Source: a bacterium (GTDB lineage: Bacteria > Zhuqueibacterota > QNDG01 > DTFT01). Taken from it: a stretch of DNA of 58,029 bases. The notes under the pieces are model-generated. The model was not told the DNA's origin. It did no database searches and saw nothing but the letters and a program-made list of their open reading frames with translations. Location: contig JAUCQC010000170.1 of NCBI GenBank assembly GCA_030372965.1, forward strand, positions 1 through 58,029, in the 5' to 3' direction. The position numbers and the translations under genes were made by a program. Positions 1 to 8,534 of the stretch are shown here, piece after piece (within the stretch, counting starts at the first letter, position 1; every line of letters begins with the position of its first letter).

Positions 1-2
1 GC

Positions 3-947
3 AAGCCACGCAGCACAAAAGCGACGGTTCTCGCGATCAAAACCATCCCTCCGGCGGCGGGCCGGCGGGCCGCGGTCCTTCTTCTCTGCGCCGCGGTCCT
101 TCTGTCTGGCGGCGGGCTGATGCGCAAAGGCATGGACGCCGCGGGGCTGGGCCGGCTGAAGGCGTCGAACGACGCCTACCTGTCGGCTTCGTTCCAGAAG
201 GCGCTGAAGACTTTCGCCGTGCTCTCGGCCGTGAAGGTCGGCCTGGCCGTGGTGCAGGGGTCGGACGTGGGAATCGGCTTCAACCTGGAGGTCGGGGACG
301 TGGTCCAGTCGGCCTACGACTATGTGGACATCGCCTGGCGCGTGGTGCTCGCCTGCTCCGCGGTGCTCCTCGGCACCCGTTACCTGCTCCAGGCGGCCGA
401 CCTGCTGTCGTCCTGGTTTCTGGCCGCGACATTCGCCGCGGTGCTGCTCGGCCTCGTCGTCGCGTGGACGCTGCCCCGGCTCCGTTTCCTCCGGACCGTT
501 CTCCGCGATGCCGCGTGGATGGCCGGACTCGTGACCGTCGCGCTGACGCTCGTGGTCCCCTTTTCGATCGCGGGCGGCCACTGGCTCTCGAGCCGCATCA
601 CCCGGCCGTCGGTTGAACAGGCCCATGACGGATTTCAGGGCATCCGCGCGGAGCTGGAGGGGCCGAGGGACGGAAAGCCGGGCCTGTGGGGGAAGATCAC
701 CGAGGGCAGGGAAAAGATCGAGCGCGTCGCGGCCGTGGTGGCCCGCCGGACCGGCGAGCTGACCGAATGGGTGCTCAAGCTCATTGCGGGGTTTGTGTTC
801 GACTGCATCGTGTTTCCGGCCGCGGTTTTTCTCGCCCTGTACGCGGCGGTTCGCAGGGGGGGCGGCGTCATCCGGGACCACCGAAAGCGCCGCGAGTTCC
901 GCTCGGATCTCGAGGAGGCCCTGCGGCCCGTCCGGCCGGGGAAATGA
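3..947 (+). CDS. Multi-pass membrane protein, 5'-truncated by the contig end
   Basis: I do not recognise this family. The ORF track starts at ATG 120, but the frame is open back to base 3 with no ATG, GTG or TTG before 120. The upstream codons encode a basic then hydrophobic stretch (AAVLLLCAAVLLSGGG) that looks like a signal anchor. The true start therefore probably lies outside the window. Numbered from the internal ATG, hydrophobic segments lie near residues 71-90, 100-118, 131-155 and 220-243. A charged region (about 160-215) sits between the last two and contains a KITEGREKIERVAAVVARR helix, so it probably forms a soluble or coiled loop. The C-terminus is strongly basic. It is co-directional with the DUF4380 gene 50 bp downstream. 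No function is assigned. Confidence 0.75.
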   Translation, partial: KPRSTKATVLAIKTIPPAAGRRAAVLLLCAAVLLSGGGLMRKGMDAAGLGRLKASNDAYLSASFQKALKTFAVLSAVKVGLAVVQGSDVGIGFNLEVGDVVQSAYDYVDIAWRVVLACSAVLLGTRYLLQAADLLSSWFLAATFAAVLLGLVVAWTLPRLRFLRTVLRDAAWMAGLVTVALTLVVPFSIAGGHWLSSRITRPSVEQAHDGFQGIRAELEGPRDGKPGLWGKITEGREKIERVAAVVARRTGELTEWVLKLIAGFVFDCIVFPAAVFLALYAAVRRGGGVIRDHRKRREFRSDLEEALRPVRPGK

Positions 948-999
948 GCCCGGTCCGCTTGACGGCCGGTCCAACAGCGCAACCAGACAGGAGATGAAC

Positions 1000-2583
1000 A
1001 TGCGACGATTCACGACAGGTTCCGTTTTTGCCGTCCTGGTCATTCTGGCCGCGGCGGCTTTCGGCCAGGCGACGTCGATCCGGACCGAATCCGATTACAA
1101 CGGTTGGGGCTGGAACGCGGTGGTCCTGTCCAACAGCCTGGTGACGGCGGCTGTCGTCCCGGACATCGGCGCCCGGGTGATGCAGTACGACCTGGGCGGT
1201 TACGCGACTTTCTACGTCGCGTCCGACCTCCTCGGCCAGACGCATGTGCCCGCGAGGGGCGGCCTGTACCAGTACGGCGGATTCAAGAACTGGCCCTCGC
1301 CCCAGTCGAAATGGAACTGGCCGCCGCCGCCCACCCTGGACTACGGCAAGTACACCGCCGCGGTCGTCTCGGACACGCCGGATTCGGTCGCGGTGTTCGT
1401 GTCCAGCCCGGTTGAGCAGTGGCTGGCCCCGAACATCCGGTTCGAGCGGCGGACCACGGTATACCGGGGCACGAGCCGGGTGCGCATGGAACAGACCATG
1501 ATCAACGAGGGAACCGCTTCCGCGGAATGGGGCGTGTGGGACATCACCCAGATGATCGTCCACCACCCGGGCGAGCGGGATTATGAAAATTTCTGGGTTT
1601 ACTTTCCGATCAACCCCGCCAGCGTGTTCGGGCCGGACGGCGTCCGGTGGGACAAGTCCTCGGCCGCCTGGAAGGGCGAGGTGGCGGACGGCGTGTACGG
1701 CGTGCAGTTCATGCCCGAGGGGAAAAAGATTTTCGCGGATTCGCACAAGGGGTGGATCGCCTACGCGAACCGCAGGGATTCGGTCGTGTCCGTCAAGACA
1801 TTCGACCTGTACGAGGGCAATTACCCGGACGAGGGCGCGCATGTCGAGGCGTGGATCAATTCCAACCCCGCGTACGTGGAGGTCGAGGTCGTGAGCCCGG
1901 TGGTCCGGCTGTCGAATGCCGCGTCGGGCGCAAACCGGTACACGTTCACCGAGAACTGGTGGCTGACCCGCATGGCGTCGCCGGTGCTGGACGTCGCGCC
2001 CGTGGGCGCGGTGGCCGAGCACATGGTCTACGATCCGGTCGGGCAGAGGCTGATGGGCCGGTACGGTGTTTTTTACGAGGGCACCGCGAAGGCCGCTTTT
2101 TACGACGAGGGAGCGCTGATCGCGGAAGGCGCTGCGCATCCGGTCACCCCGCTCCAGCCTTTCACGCTCGAGGAGACCGTGGCCCTTCCGGCCGGGGCGG
2201 ACAGCGTGGCGCTCCGGATCTTCGACGGAAACGGCGACCTTCTCGGCGTGCTCGACGACCGGACCCGATTCGAGCTGACGCGCGTCGGGGACCGCGGCCG
2301 TCCGGACGGGGCCGGCGCCGCCGGGTTCGGGATCGGGCCCAATTATCCCAATCCCTTCAACGGCGAAACCGTCATCCCCTTCGACATCCCGGCCCCCGCG
2401 GAGGCGTCGCTCCGCATTCTCACGACCGGGGGCCGCGAGGTCGCGCGGCTCGTCGACGGCCGGCTCGAGGCCGGGACGCACCGCTGTGTCTGGCGGCCGG
2501 CGGACTCGGCCAGCGGATTGTTCGTGGCGGTGCTGGACGCGGGCGGGGCCCGACGGACCCGGAAACTGCTTCTCGTCAACTGA
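1000..2583 (+). CDS. Secreted DUF4380 family protein with C-terminal sorting domain
   Basis: This 527-residue exported protein has a signal peptide (MRRFTTGSVFAVLVILAAAAFGQA), a long DUF4380-type beta-sandwich domain related to aldose-epimerase folds (about 25-400), and a sorting module. That module begins with NYPNPFNGETVIP near residue 447 and ends in RKLLLVN. Proteins with this module are typically sent to the surface or medium of FCB-group bacteria. The ORF track starts at 784, but AGGAG at 989-993 sits six bases before ATG 1000 and directly abuts ATG 994, so 1000 is the likelier start. A cytosolic relative lies at 45.9 kb. A carbohydrate-binding role is inferred from the fold family; the substrate is unknown. 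Confidence 0.85.
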   Translation: MRRFTTGSVFAVLVILAAAAFGQATSIRTESDYNGWGWNAVVLSNSLVTAAVVPDIGARVMQYDLGGYATFYVASDLLGQTHVPARGGLYQYGGFKNWPSPQSKWNWPPPPTLDYGKYTAAVVSDTPDSVAVFVSSPVEQWLAPNIRFERRTTVYRGTSRVRMEQTMINEGTASAEWGVWDITQMIVHHPGERDYENFWVYFPINPASVFGPDGVRWDKSSAAWKGEVADGVYGVQFMPEGKKIFADSHKGWIAYANRRDSVVSVKTFDLYEGNYPDEGAHVEAWINSNPAYVEVEVVSPVVRLSNAASGANRYTFTENWWLTRMASPVLDVAPVGAVAEHMVYDPVGQRLMGRYGVFYEGTAKAAFYDEGALIAEGAAHPVTPLQPFTLEETVALPAGADSVALRIFDGNGDLLGVLDDRTRFELTRVGDRGRPDGAGAAGFGIGPNYPNPFNGETVIPFDIPAPAEASLRILTTGGREVARLVDGRLEAGTHRCVWRPADSASGLFVAVLDAGGARRTRKLLLVN

Positions 2584-2670
2584 CAACCGGCGCCGCGCGG
2601 AACCGGGACGGATTCCGGTCCGGCCGCGGCGGAAGGCGATTCCCCGCCGGGGGAGGAAGGAGAAGGTGGG

Positions 2671-2973
2671 ATGAAAAAGCAATACCTCAAGACCAAAAAC
2701 GCCTGCAAGGTCACCTTCACCCTGCCGAAGGAGGCGGTGAAGGGCGCGGAGACCGTGCACCTGGCGGGCGAGTTCAACGGCTGGGATCCGCAGGCCACGC
2801 CCATGAAGCGAATGGCCAACGGGTCCTTTCAGGTCGCGCTCACGCTCGAGTCCGGCCGGTCCTATCAGTTCAGGTACCTGATCGACGGACGCACCTGGGA
2901 GAACGACTGGTCGGCCGACCGGTACGTGCCGTCCTCGTTCGGGGCGGACGAAAATTCCGTGGTGGACGTGTAA
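2671..2973 (+). CDS. Standalone CBM48 / isoamylase N-terminal domain protein
   Basis: This 100-residue protein is almost entirely one glycogen-binding domain of the CBM48/AMPK-beta type. The hallmark VHLAGEFNGWDP lies at about 28-39, followed by the second conserved strand YQFRYLIDG. There is no signal peptide, so it should be cytosolic. A purine-rich Shine-Dalgarno region (GGAGGAAGGAGAAGG) precedes ATG 2671. CBM48 domains normally sit at the N-terminus of branching or debranching enzymes; here none is attached and none is adjacent. It may bind glycogen or act as a regulatory subunit by analogy with AMPK beta, but no kinase is nearby. Domain identity is secure; the role is inferred. Confidence 0.88.
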   Translation: MKKQYLKTKNACKVTFTLPKEAVKGAETVHLAGEFNGWDPQATPMKRMANGSFQVALTLESGRSYQFRYLIDGRTWENDWSADRYVPSSFGADENSVVDV

Positions 2974-2998
2974 GCCGGCATCGGCCGGACGGGGCGAT

Positions 2999-3913
2999 AT
3001 GCTGAAGCACTATCGGATCGAGGGCGGCCGGGTCGTCGCGGGCGGGAACGGCAGGGGCGGCATTCTGGTGTTCGTGAATCCCGACGAAGCCGAGCGGGTC
3101 ATGCTCACGCAGAAGCTGCGCATCGACGAGCACACGCTGAACTCCGCGCTGGACCCGAACGAGCTGAGCCGCATCGAGTTCGAGCCCAGGCACGCGGCCA
3201 TCATCACCAAACGGCCCAAACGGTACAGCGCGGAGGACAATTTTCTGTTCAATGTGTCCTCCGTGGGCATGTTCCTGTTCAGCGGCCGGCTCGTCATCGT
3301 CCTGAACGAGGACATTCCCCTGTTCGAAGGGAAGATGTTCGGCCGCGTGAAATCCCTCCAGGAGCTGGCCCTCAAGATCATTTACCGGTCCATCTTTCAT
3401 TTCGAGGAGCACCTTCGCGTCATCAACATGTGCAGCGAGGACCTCGAGCACGAAATCAACAGGGCCATGGAAAACCGGACCCTGCTCAATCTTTTCACCC
3501 TGGAGAAGAGCCTGGTGTACTACCTGAACGCCATCGGATCGAACGGCCGCGTCATCGACCGGCTCAAGTCGTGCGCCGGCAAGCTACGCCTGACCCCCGA
3601 AAGCGTCGATCTGCTCGAGGATCTTTCAATCGAAAACACCCAGTGCCTGGAGCAGGCCCGCATCTACTCGGAGGTGCTGGCAGGCCTCATGGACGCCCGG
3701 GTCTCCGTCGTTTCGAACAACCTGAACGTGCTGATGAAGACGCTCAATATCGTGATGATCGGCCTGATGGTGCCGACCTTTCTTGTCAGCCTGTTCTCCA
3801 TGAACGTCCCGATTCCCCTCTCGGAGAGGCCGGTGACCTTCTGGATCGTTCTGGCCGCCTCAGGGCTCCTGAGCCTCGGGGTGATTCTGCTCAGCAAGCT
3901 CAAACGCTGGTGA
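2999..3913 (+). CDS. CorA-family divalent cation channel with altered GMN motif
   Basis: This 304-residue protein has the CorA layout: a cytosolic alpha/beta domain (1-150), a long helical stalk (about 150-245), then two C-terminal membrane helices (about 247-267 and 278-299) and a short basic tail (KLKRW). CorA pentamers conduct Mg2+, Co2+ or Ni2+ across the inner membrane. The usual YGMN selectivity signature at the end of the first helix reads F266-S267-M268-N269 here, so the glycine is replaced by serine. The gene begins 25 bp after the CBM48 gene and 55 bp before the flavoprotein gene, probably in one transcript. Transport of a cation is inferred; the ion cannot be read from the sequence. 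Confidence 0.88.
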   Translation: MLKHYRIEGGRVVAGGNGRGGILVFVNPDEAERVMLTQKLRIDEHTLNSALDPNELSRIEFEPRHAAIITKRPKRYSAEDNFLFNVSSVGMFLFSGRLVIVLNEDIPLFEGKMFGRVKSLQELALKIIYRSIFHFEEHLRVINMCSEDLEHEINRAMENRTLLNLFTLEKSLVYYLNAIGSNGRVIDRLKSCAGKLRLTPESVDLLEDLSIENTQCLEQARIYSEVLAGLMDARVSVVSNNLNVLMKTLNIVMIGLMVPTFLVSLFSMNVPIPLSERPVTFWIVLAASGLLSLGVILLSKLKRW

Positions 3914-3968
3914 CCCGCCCGAAGCCGGCCGCCGGCGAGGCCGGCGCGCGTCCGCGGACCCCCCTCTC

Positions 3969-5264
3969 ATGACCGAATCCCACAATCGCATCGTCGTCGC
4001 AGGCGGCGGCCCCGCGGGCCTGCTCGCGGCGGGCACGGCCGCGGAACACGGCGCCTCCGTCCTTCTGCTCGAGAAGATGCCCCGGCCCGGCATGAAGCTC
4101 GGCCTGACGGGCAAGGGCCGTTGCAATCTCACCAACATCGCCCCGCTCGAGGAATTCATCGGGCATTTTCAGCCGGACGGCCGTTTCCTCCGCCAGGCCT
4201 TCCACCGGTTTTTCTCGGACGACCTGCTCCGCTTTCTCGAAACCCGCGGCGTCGCCACGGTCACGGAGCGGGGCGGCCGCGTTTTTCCGGAATCCCAAGA
4301 CGCCGGCACAATCGTGTCCGCCTTGGTCCGGTGGGCCGAAGGCGCGGGCGTCCGCATCCGGACCGGTTCCCGAGCGCAGGACCCCGTGTGTGAGGGCGGG
4401 CGCGTCACGGGAGTGCGGTGGACGGCCGCGGACGGCGTCCAGAGGACGGAAACGGCGCGGGCGCTGATCGTGGCCACGGGCGGGCTGTCCTACCCGGGCA
4501 CCGGATCGACCGGGGACGGGTATGGATTCGCGAAAACGGCCGGGCACACGGTCGAGGACACCCGTCCCGCGCTGGTGCCGCTGGTCACGGCCGGCGGCAT
4601 CGCGGCCCGCATGCAGGGGCTCCCGCTGAAGAACGTGAGGCTCACGGTGATCGTGGACGGCAGGCCCGCGGTTTCCGGTTTCGGCGAAATGCTGTTCACG
4701 CATTTCGGGCTGTCCGGACCCATCGTGCTCACGGCGAGCCTTGCGGCCGTGGACGCGCTCCGGCGGAAGAAGTCCGTGGAGGCGAGCATCGACCTGAAGC
4801 CCGCACTCGACGCGGACAGGCTCGACCAGAGGCTTCAGCGGGATCTTCGGGAGCACGGGCGCATGGAAGCCGCCAATGTGCTGAAACTGCTTCTGCCGCG
4901 GACAATGATCCCGGTCTGCCTCGAACAGTGCCGGATCGATCCGGCCAGGCCCGGACATCAGGTCACGGCGGAGGAGCGGAAGCGTCTGCGGACGTGGCTC
5001 AAGGATTTCCGCCTGACCGTGACCGGACACAGGCCCGTCTCGGAGGCCATCGTCACGGCCGGCGGCGTCCGGCTCTCCGAAGTCGATCCGCGGACCATGG
5101 AATCGCGCCTCGTCCGGGGGCTGTATTTCTGCGGCGAGGTGCTCGATCTGCAGGCGGACACCGGCGGTTACAACCTGCAGGCCGCGTTTTCCACCGGCCG
5201 GCTGGCGGGGGAGGCGGCGGCGCGCTCTGTTCTTGAATCAATGGGACACGGATTGAGCGGATGA
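3969..5264 (+). CDS. BaiN/HI0933-type NAD(P)/FAD-dependent oxidoreductase
   Basis: This is a 431-residue flavoprotein of the HI0933/YhiN/BaiN family, a usual length for the group. An N-terminal Rossmann motif (GGGPAGLLAAG, about 10-20) is followed by the family signature MKLGLTGKGRCNLTN (about 42-56). Conserved TGGLSYPGTGSTGDGY and a C-terminal FAD-contact segment (LYFCGEVLDLQADTGGYNLQ) are also present. Members are cytosolic and bind FAD. Characterised relatives reduce unsaturated bile-acid intermediates, but the physiological substrate in most bacteria is unknown. The last codons and the stop (GGATTGAGCGGATGA) lie inside an interspersed repeat that recurs after wecB. The exact reaction is unassigned. 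Confidence 0.9.
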   Translation: MTESHNRIVVAGGGPAGLLAAGTAAEHGASVLLLEKMPRPGMKLGLTGKGRCNLTNIAPLEEFIGHFQPDGRFLRQAFHRFFSDDLLRFLETRGVATVTERGGRVFPESQDAGTIVSALVRWAEGAGVRIRTGSRAQDPVCEGGRVTGVRWTAADGVQRTETARALIVATGGLSYPGTGSTGDGYGFAKTAGHTVEDTRPALVPLVTAGGIAARMQGLPLKNVRLTVIVDGRPAVSGFGEMLFTHFGLSGPIVLTASLAAVDALRRKKSVEASIDLKPALDADRLDQRLQRDLREHGRMEAANVLKLLLPRTMIPVCLEQCRIDPARPGHQVTAEERKRLRTWLKDFRLTVTGHRPVSEAIVTAGGVRLSEVDPRTMESRLVRGLYFCGEVLDLQADTGGYNLQAAFSTGRLAGEAAARSVLESMGHGLSG

Positions 5265-5284
5265 AAAGGATTTACACGGATCGG
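5246..5284 (+). repeat. Interspersed ACACGGATTGA-type repeat, copy 1
   Basis: The sequence ACACGGATTGAGCGGATGAAA and its continuation GGATTTACACGGAT recur with few changes at 9693-9728. The repeat overlaps the end of the flavoprotein gene and provides its stop codon (TGA in GGATGA). Confidence 0.6.
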
Positions 5285-5373
5285 GTTTGATGGGGTAATT
5301 CTTTGAGCCGGATCGCATGTAGTCCCCGGTGGAATGGAAGGTAGCGCCGGGATTTTTTAAACGTTGAAAATAT

Positions 5374-5402
5374 TTGACTTTTTTCCTTCCTTTTGATAAG
5401 TT
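5374..5402 (+). promoter_or_regulatory. Weak candidate sigma70 promoter of gcvPA
   Basis: TTGACT (5374-5379) is followed after 17 bases by TAAGTT (5397-5402), in an AT-rich island that contrasts with the GC-rich surroundings. The -10 match is poor, so this is tentative. It lies 51 bp before the gcvPA start. Confidence 0.35.
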
Positions 5403-5453
5403 TAAGAGAATCCAAAACTTCGGACCGTTTTCCCTCACCTGCCAGGAGCGCAT

Positions 5454-6977
5454 ATGGCCTTCATCCCCACCACGGAAAAGAACCGGCGCGAAATGCTCAA
5501 AGTCATCGGCGTCGCGTCCATCGATGAACTGCTGGCCGCGAATGTGCCGGAAGACCTGATGTTCAAGGGCGAACTGGACATCCCGGCTCCGCTTTCCGAG
5601 ATGGAAGTCGAAAAACTGCTGAGGGAAATCGCGGGTCAGAACGAGCACGCCGGCACCCATGTCTGCTTTCTGGGCGGCGGCGCCTACGACCATTTCATCC
5701 CCTCGGCAGTGAAGCACGTGGTGTCTCGGCCCGAATTCTACACGTCCTACACGCCCTATCAGCCCGAAGTGGCCCAGGGCAACCTGCAGGCCATGTACGA
5801 ATACCAGAGCCTCATCTGCGAACTGACCGGAATGGACGCGGCGAACGCGTCCATGTACGACGGGGCCTCGGCCCTGGCCGAGGCGGCCCTGATGGCCCAG
5901 GCCCACACCGGCCGCACGGAAATACTGGTCCCCCTGTCGGTGCATCCCTGGTACCGCCGGGTGATCCGCACGTACTGCGGCAGAAGCGGAATCAAAGTGA
6001 GGGAAATCCCGGTCCGGGAGGGGACCGTGGATCCGGCCGCCCTGGCCGCGGCCTGCGGCCCGGACACGGCGGCCGTGCTGGTGCAGCACCCCAATTTCTT
6101 CGGCCTGCTGGAACCCGTGACGGATATCGAGCCTGTGGCGCACGGCGCCGGAGCGCTGTTCGTCACTTCGTCCGACCCGATCAGCCTCGGCCTGCTCGAG
6201 CCGCCGGGAGCCTTCGGCGCGGACGTGGCCACCGGAGAGGGCCAGGCTCTTGGGAATCCCCTGAATTTCGGCGGGCCGTACCTCGGTCTCTTCGCGGTCA
6301 AGCAGGACCTGATCCGCCGCATGCCGGGCCGGCTCGTGGGCGCGACACAGGACAAGCACGGAAGGCGCGGTTTCGTGCTCACGCTCCAGACGCGCGAACA
6401 GCACATCCGGCGTGAGAAGGCCGCCTCGTCGATCTGCACCAACCAGCAGCTCTGCGCCCTGGCCGCGACGGTTTACCTCTCCCTCATGGGCAAAGCCGGA
6501 CTTCCCAAAGCGGCGGAACTGTGCCTGCAGAAAGCACACTATCTCGCGGAGCGGCTTTCCGCGATTCCGGGCTTCAGCCTGAAGTATCCGGGCCCGTTCT
6601 TCAAGGAATTCGTGCTCCAGACGCCCGTGCCCCCGGCCCGCATCATCCGCGCGATGCAGGAGGATGGCATATTCGCGGGCGTGGATCTTTCCCGTTTCGA
6701 TTACGGCATATCCAACGGCCTGCTGATCGCGGTGACGGAAAAGCGGACGCGCGAGGAAATGGACCGCTTCAGCCGCCTGATGGCGAAGCATTTCGCGGTG
6801 CGGCGGCCCGCGCCCACGGTCCGGAAGAAGAAAACCGCGGGGAAACCGGCCGTCCGAAGACAGGCGGTCCGAACGTCCACGGTCGCCGGGGCTTCTCTGA
6901 AAGGCCGCCGAGGTCCCGCGGGCAAGGCGAAAACGGGCAGGGCCGTTCAATCAGGGAAAAGCGCGAGGAAGAAATGA
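5454..6977 (+). CDS. gcvPA: Glycine decarboxylase subunit 1 (GcvPA) with basic C-terminal tail
   Basis: This is the N-terminal half of the split P-protein of the glycine cleavage system, which with GcvPB decarboxylates glycine and passes the aminomethyl group to lipoyl-GcvH. The first roughly 445 residues match the normal family length and carry family landmarks such as FLGGGAYDHFIPSAV, YTPYQPEVAQG and FGGPYLG. Unusually, residues 450-507 form an added tail with 20 Lys/Arg and no Asp or Glu (RKKKTAGKPAVRR, GPAGKAKTGRAVQSGKSARKK). The catalytic PLP lysine belongs to GcvPB, which is not in the window; gcvH is at 16.0 kb. The stop overlaps the next start (ATGA). Identity is secure; the tail's role is unknown. 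Confidence 0.95.
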   Translation: MAFIPTTEKNRREMLKVIGVASIDELLAANVPEDLMFKGELDIPAPLSEMEVEKLLREIAGQNEHAGTHVCFLGGGAYDHFIPSAVKHVVSRPEFYTSYTPYQPEVAQGNLQAMYEYQSLICELTGMDAANASMYDGASALAEAALMAQAHTGRTEILVPLSVHPWYRRVIRTYCGRSGIKVREIPVREGTVDPAALAAACGPDTAAVLVQHPNFFGLLEPVTDIEPVAHGAGALFVTSSDPISLGLLEPPGAFGADVATGEGQALGNPLNFGGPYLGLFAVKQDLIRRMPGRLVGATQDKHGRRGFVLTLQTREQHIRREKAASSICTNQQLCALAATVYLSLMGKAGLPKAAELCLQKAHYLAERLSAIPGFSLKYPGPFFKEFVLQTPVPPARIIRAMQEDGIFAGVDLSRFDYGISNGLLIAVTEKRTREEMDRFSRLMAKHFAVRRPAPTVRKKKTAGKPAVRRQAVRTSTVAGASLKGRRGPAGKAKTGRAVQSGKSARKK

Positions 6978-8488
6978 AACCGGCGCGTCTTTCGAAAACC
7001 GCGGCCGCTGGATTGATTCTGCTTGCGGCGGCATGCGGTCCAAAGAAGGAACCGGCCGAAGGCTTCAGGACCGCGACCGAGGAGTCGCCGGCCGCCGCGG
7101 TTTCCGTCCCGGCGCCGCGATGGACGAAGACGATCGCTCTGAACCGCCAGGAGACCGGCTCCGATGCGGAACGGGCGCTCTTCGACGAATTCGGGTCATC
7201 GGTCGCGGACCGCCTCAGGGGCTTCCGTGTCCCGCGATGGAGCCGGGGAATGCGTGCCGGGGCCGCGGATGTGAAGGCGGATCTTCTTCTGGACTGCGGC
7301 GTGCGGATATCCGGAGACACGGCCATCTGGAATCTGAATCTTGTGGATCCCGCGTCAAGGCGTTCGGTCTGGAACGAATCCTTGCGGATTCCGGTCGAGG
7401 AATTCGAACGTGCGGCAGGTACAGCAGCGGAACGCGCCGCCGCCCTTGCGGGAGACAGCGGAGACGTTCCGGACAGAGAGGCTGTGTCCGGTTTCACCGA
7501 CAAGTCCCTTTTCCTGGTTTATCTCCGGGCCCGGACGGCCGGGGCATCCGGCACGCGGCAGGGGATCGATTCGGCGGTGCGGGATTATAAAGCCGTGCTC
7601 AGGCAGGATTCGACATTCTCACCGGCCTGGCGCGGGCTTGGCCGGGCTTATCTCGACATCACGCGGTTCGGACTGGACCGGAACCGGGTCTGGCCGGAGC
7701 TCGCGAAGGACGCGGCTTTGCGGGCGCTCCGGATTGATTCGACGGACGGCCGGGCGAGGACTCTGCTCTGCCGCATCGAGGCGGAGAGAGGCGATTTCAG
7801 GGCCGCGGTACGGGAGGCGAAGCGGGCCGTTGCCGACAAGCCGAACGATTCCGAAGCCTGGATCCTTCTCGGCCAGGTCGAAGGACAGGGGCTGGCTGTC
7901 TACTCGCCTGCCATCGACGCGTTCCGCCGCGGCCTTGAACTCGATCCGGGTTCGGTCGAGGCGGCGTCCGGTCTGGCCGTTCTGCTGACCGGCTCAGGCC
8001 GGGCAAAGGAAGCAACCGATGTTCTGAAGCGCGGGCTGGTTCTGGCGCCCGAATCACCGATGCTGCGGACGGTTTTTTCCCTGACCCGGCTGTACGCGGG
8101 TGAACTCGACGAAGCCCGGGCGGAGATCGGAAAGGCGCTGTCTTCCGCCGGGGAGGATCCTTTTGTCCGCGTGATACACGCCATGCTCCTGGCCCGGTCC
8201 GGGGAAAAGGACGCGGCGCTCGGGGAGGTGACGCTCCGGGTCGAGCCGTACGCGGGGAACATGGCCTCCCTGCACGTTTCGATCGCGGCCGTGTACGCGC
8301 TTCTGGGGCGCAACGGAACGGCAGTGGAGTCGCTTGAAAAGGCGCTGAGTTTCGGATATATCGATTATCCGTGGCTGTCCTTCGATCCGCATTTCGACGG
8401 ATTGCGCGGCGACAGCCGCTTCATCGACTGCATGAAGCGGCTGAAGACGGCGTGGGAGGAAGTGTCCCGTCCCGAAAATCAGACCTGA
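6974..8488 (+). CDS. Lipoprotein with TolB-like domain and TPR repeats
   Basis: This 504-residue predicted lipoprotein has a signal ending LILLAAAC with lipobox Cys21. Residues about 50-165 resemble the TolB/FlgO-like segment found in TPR signalling proteins (ADLLLDCGVRISGDTAIWNLNLVD). Several tetratricopeptide repeats follow (about 190-470). The end matches the family's usual terminal motif (DPHFDGLRGDSRF). The ORF track starts at 6521, inside gcvPA, but ATG 6974 overlaps the gcvPA stop by four bases and begins the signal peptide, so it is preferred. It probably acts as a periplasmic scaffold. Why it is coupled to a cytosolic glycine-cleavage gene is unclear. A hairpin overlaps the stop codon. 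Confidence 0.85.
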   Translation: MKPARLSKTAAAGLILLAAACGPKKEPAEGFRTATEESPAAAVSVPAPRWTKTIALNRQETGSDAERALFDEFGSSVADRLRGFRVPRWSRGMRAGAADVKADLLLDCGVRISGDTAIWNLNLVDPASRRSVWNESLRIPVEEFERAAGTAAERAAALAGDSGDVPDREAVSGFTDKSLFLVYLRARTAGASGTRQGIDSAVRDYKAVLRQDSTFSPAWRGLGRAYLDITRFGLDRNRVWPELAKDAALRALRIDSTDGRARTLLCRIEAERGDFRAAVREAKRAVADKPNDSEAWILLGQVEGQGLAVYSPAIDAFRRGLELDPGSVEAASGLAVLLTGSGRAKEATDVLKRGLVLAPESPMLRTVFSLTRLYAGELDEARAEIGKALSSAGEDPFVRVIHAMLLARSGEKDAALGEVTLRVEPYAGNMASLHVSIAAVYALLGRNGTAVESLEKALSFGYIDYPWLSFDPHFDGLRGDSRFIDCMKRLKTAWEEVSRPENQT

Positions 8489-8513
8489 AGGGTCGGTAAG
8501 ACCTTTCAGGTCT
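8481..8513 (+). repeat. Intercistronic hairpin overlapping the lipoprotein stop
   Basis: AGACCTGAAGGGTC (8481-8494) pairs with GACCTTTCAGGTCT (8500-8513) across a five-base loop, with one G-T pair. The stop codon TGA (8486-8488) lies in the left arm. The following TTCTC is too weak a U tract for a firm terminator call. It may act on mRNA stability between this gene and wecB. Confidence 0.6.
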
Positions 8514-8534
8514 TTCTCAAACAGGAGCCTTCGC

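Noticed and set aside
784-2583. 599-residue ORF start upstream of the DUF4380 gene
   Set aside because: The extra 72 residues overlap the upstream membrane-protein gene and delay the signal peptide; ATG 1000 with a well-spaced Shine-Dalgarno is better.
868-2760. 630-residue minus-strand ORF
   Set aside because: Shadow of the DUF4380 and CBM48 genes in GC-rich DNA; Arg/Gly-rich with no domain.
5238-6950. 570-residue minus-strand ORF over gcvPA
   Set aside because: Antisense shadow; the plus strand encodes a clear GcvPA.
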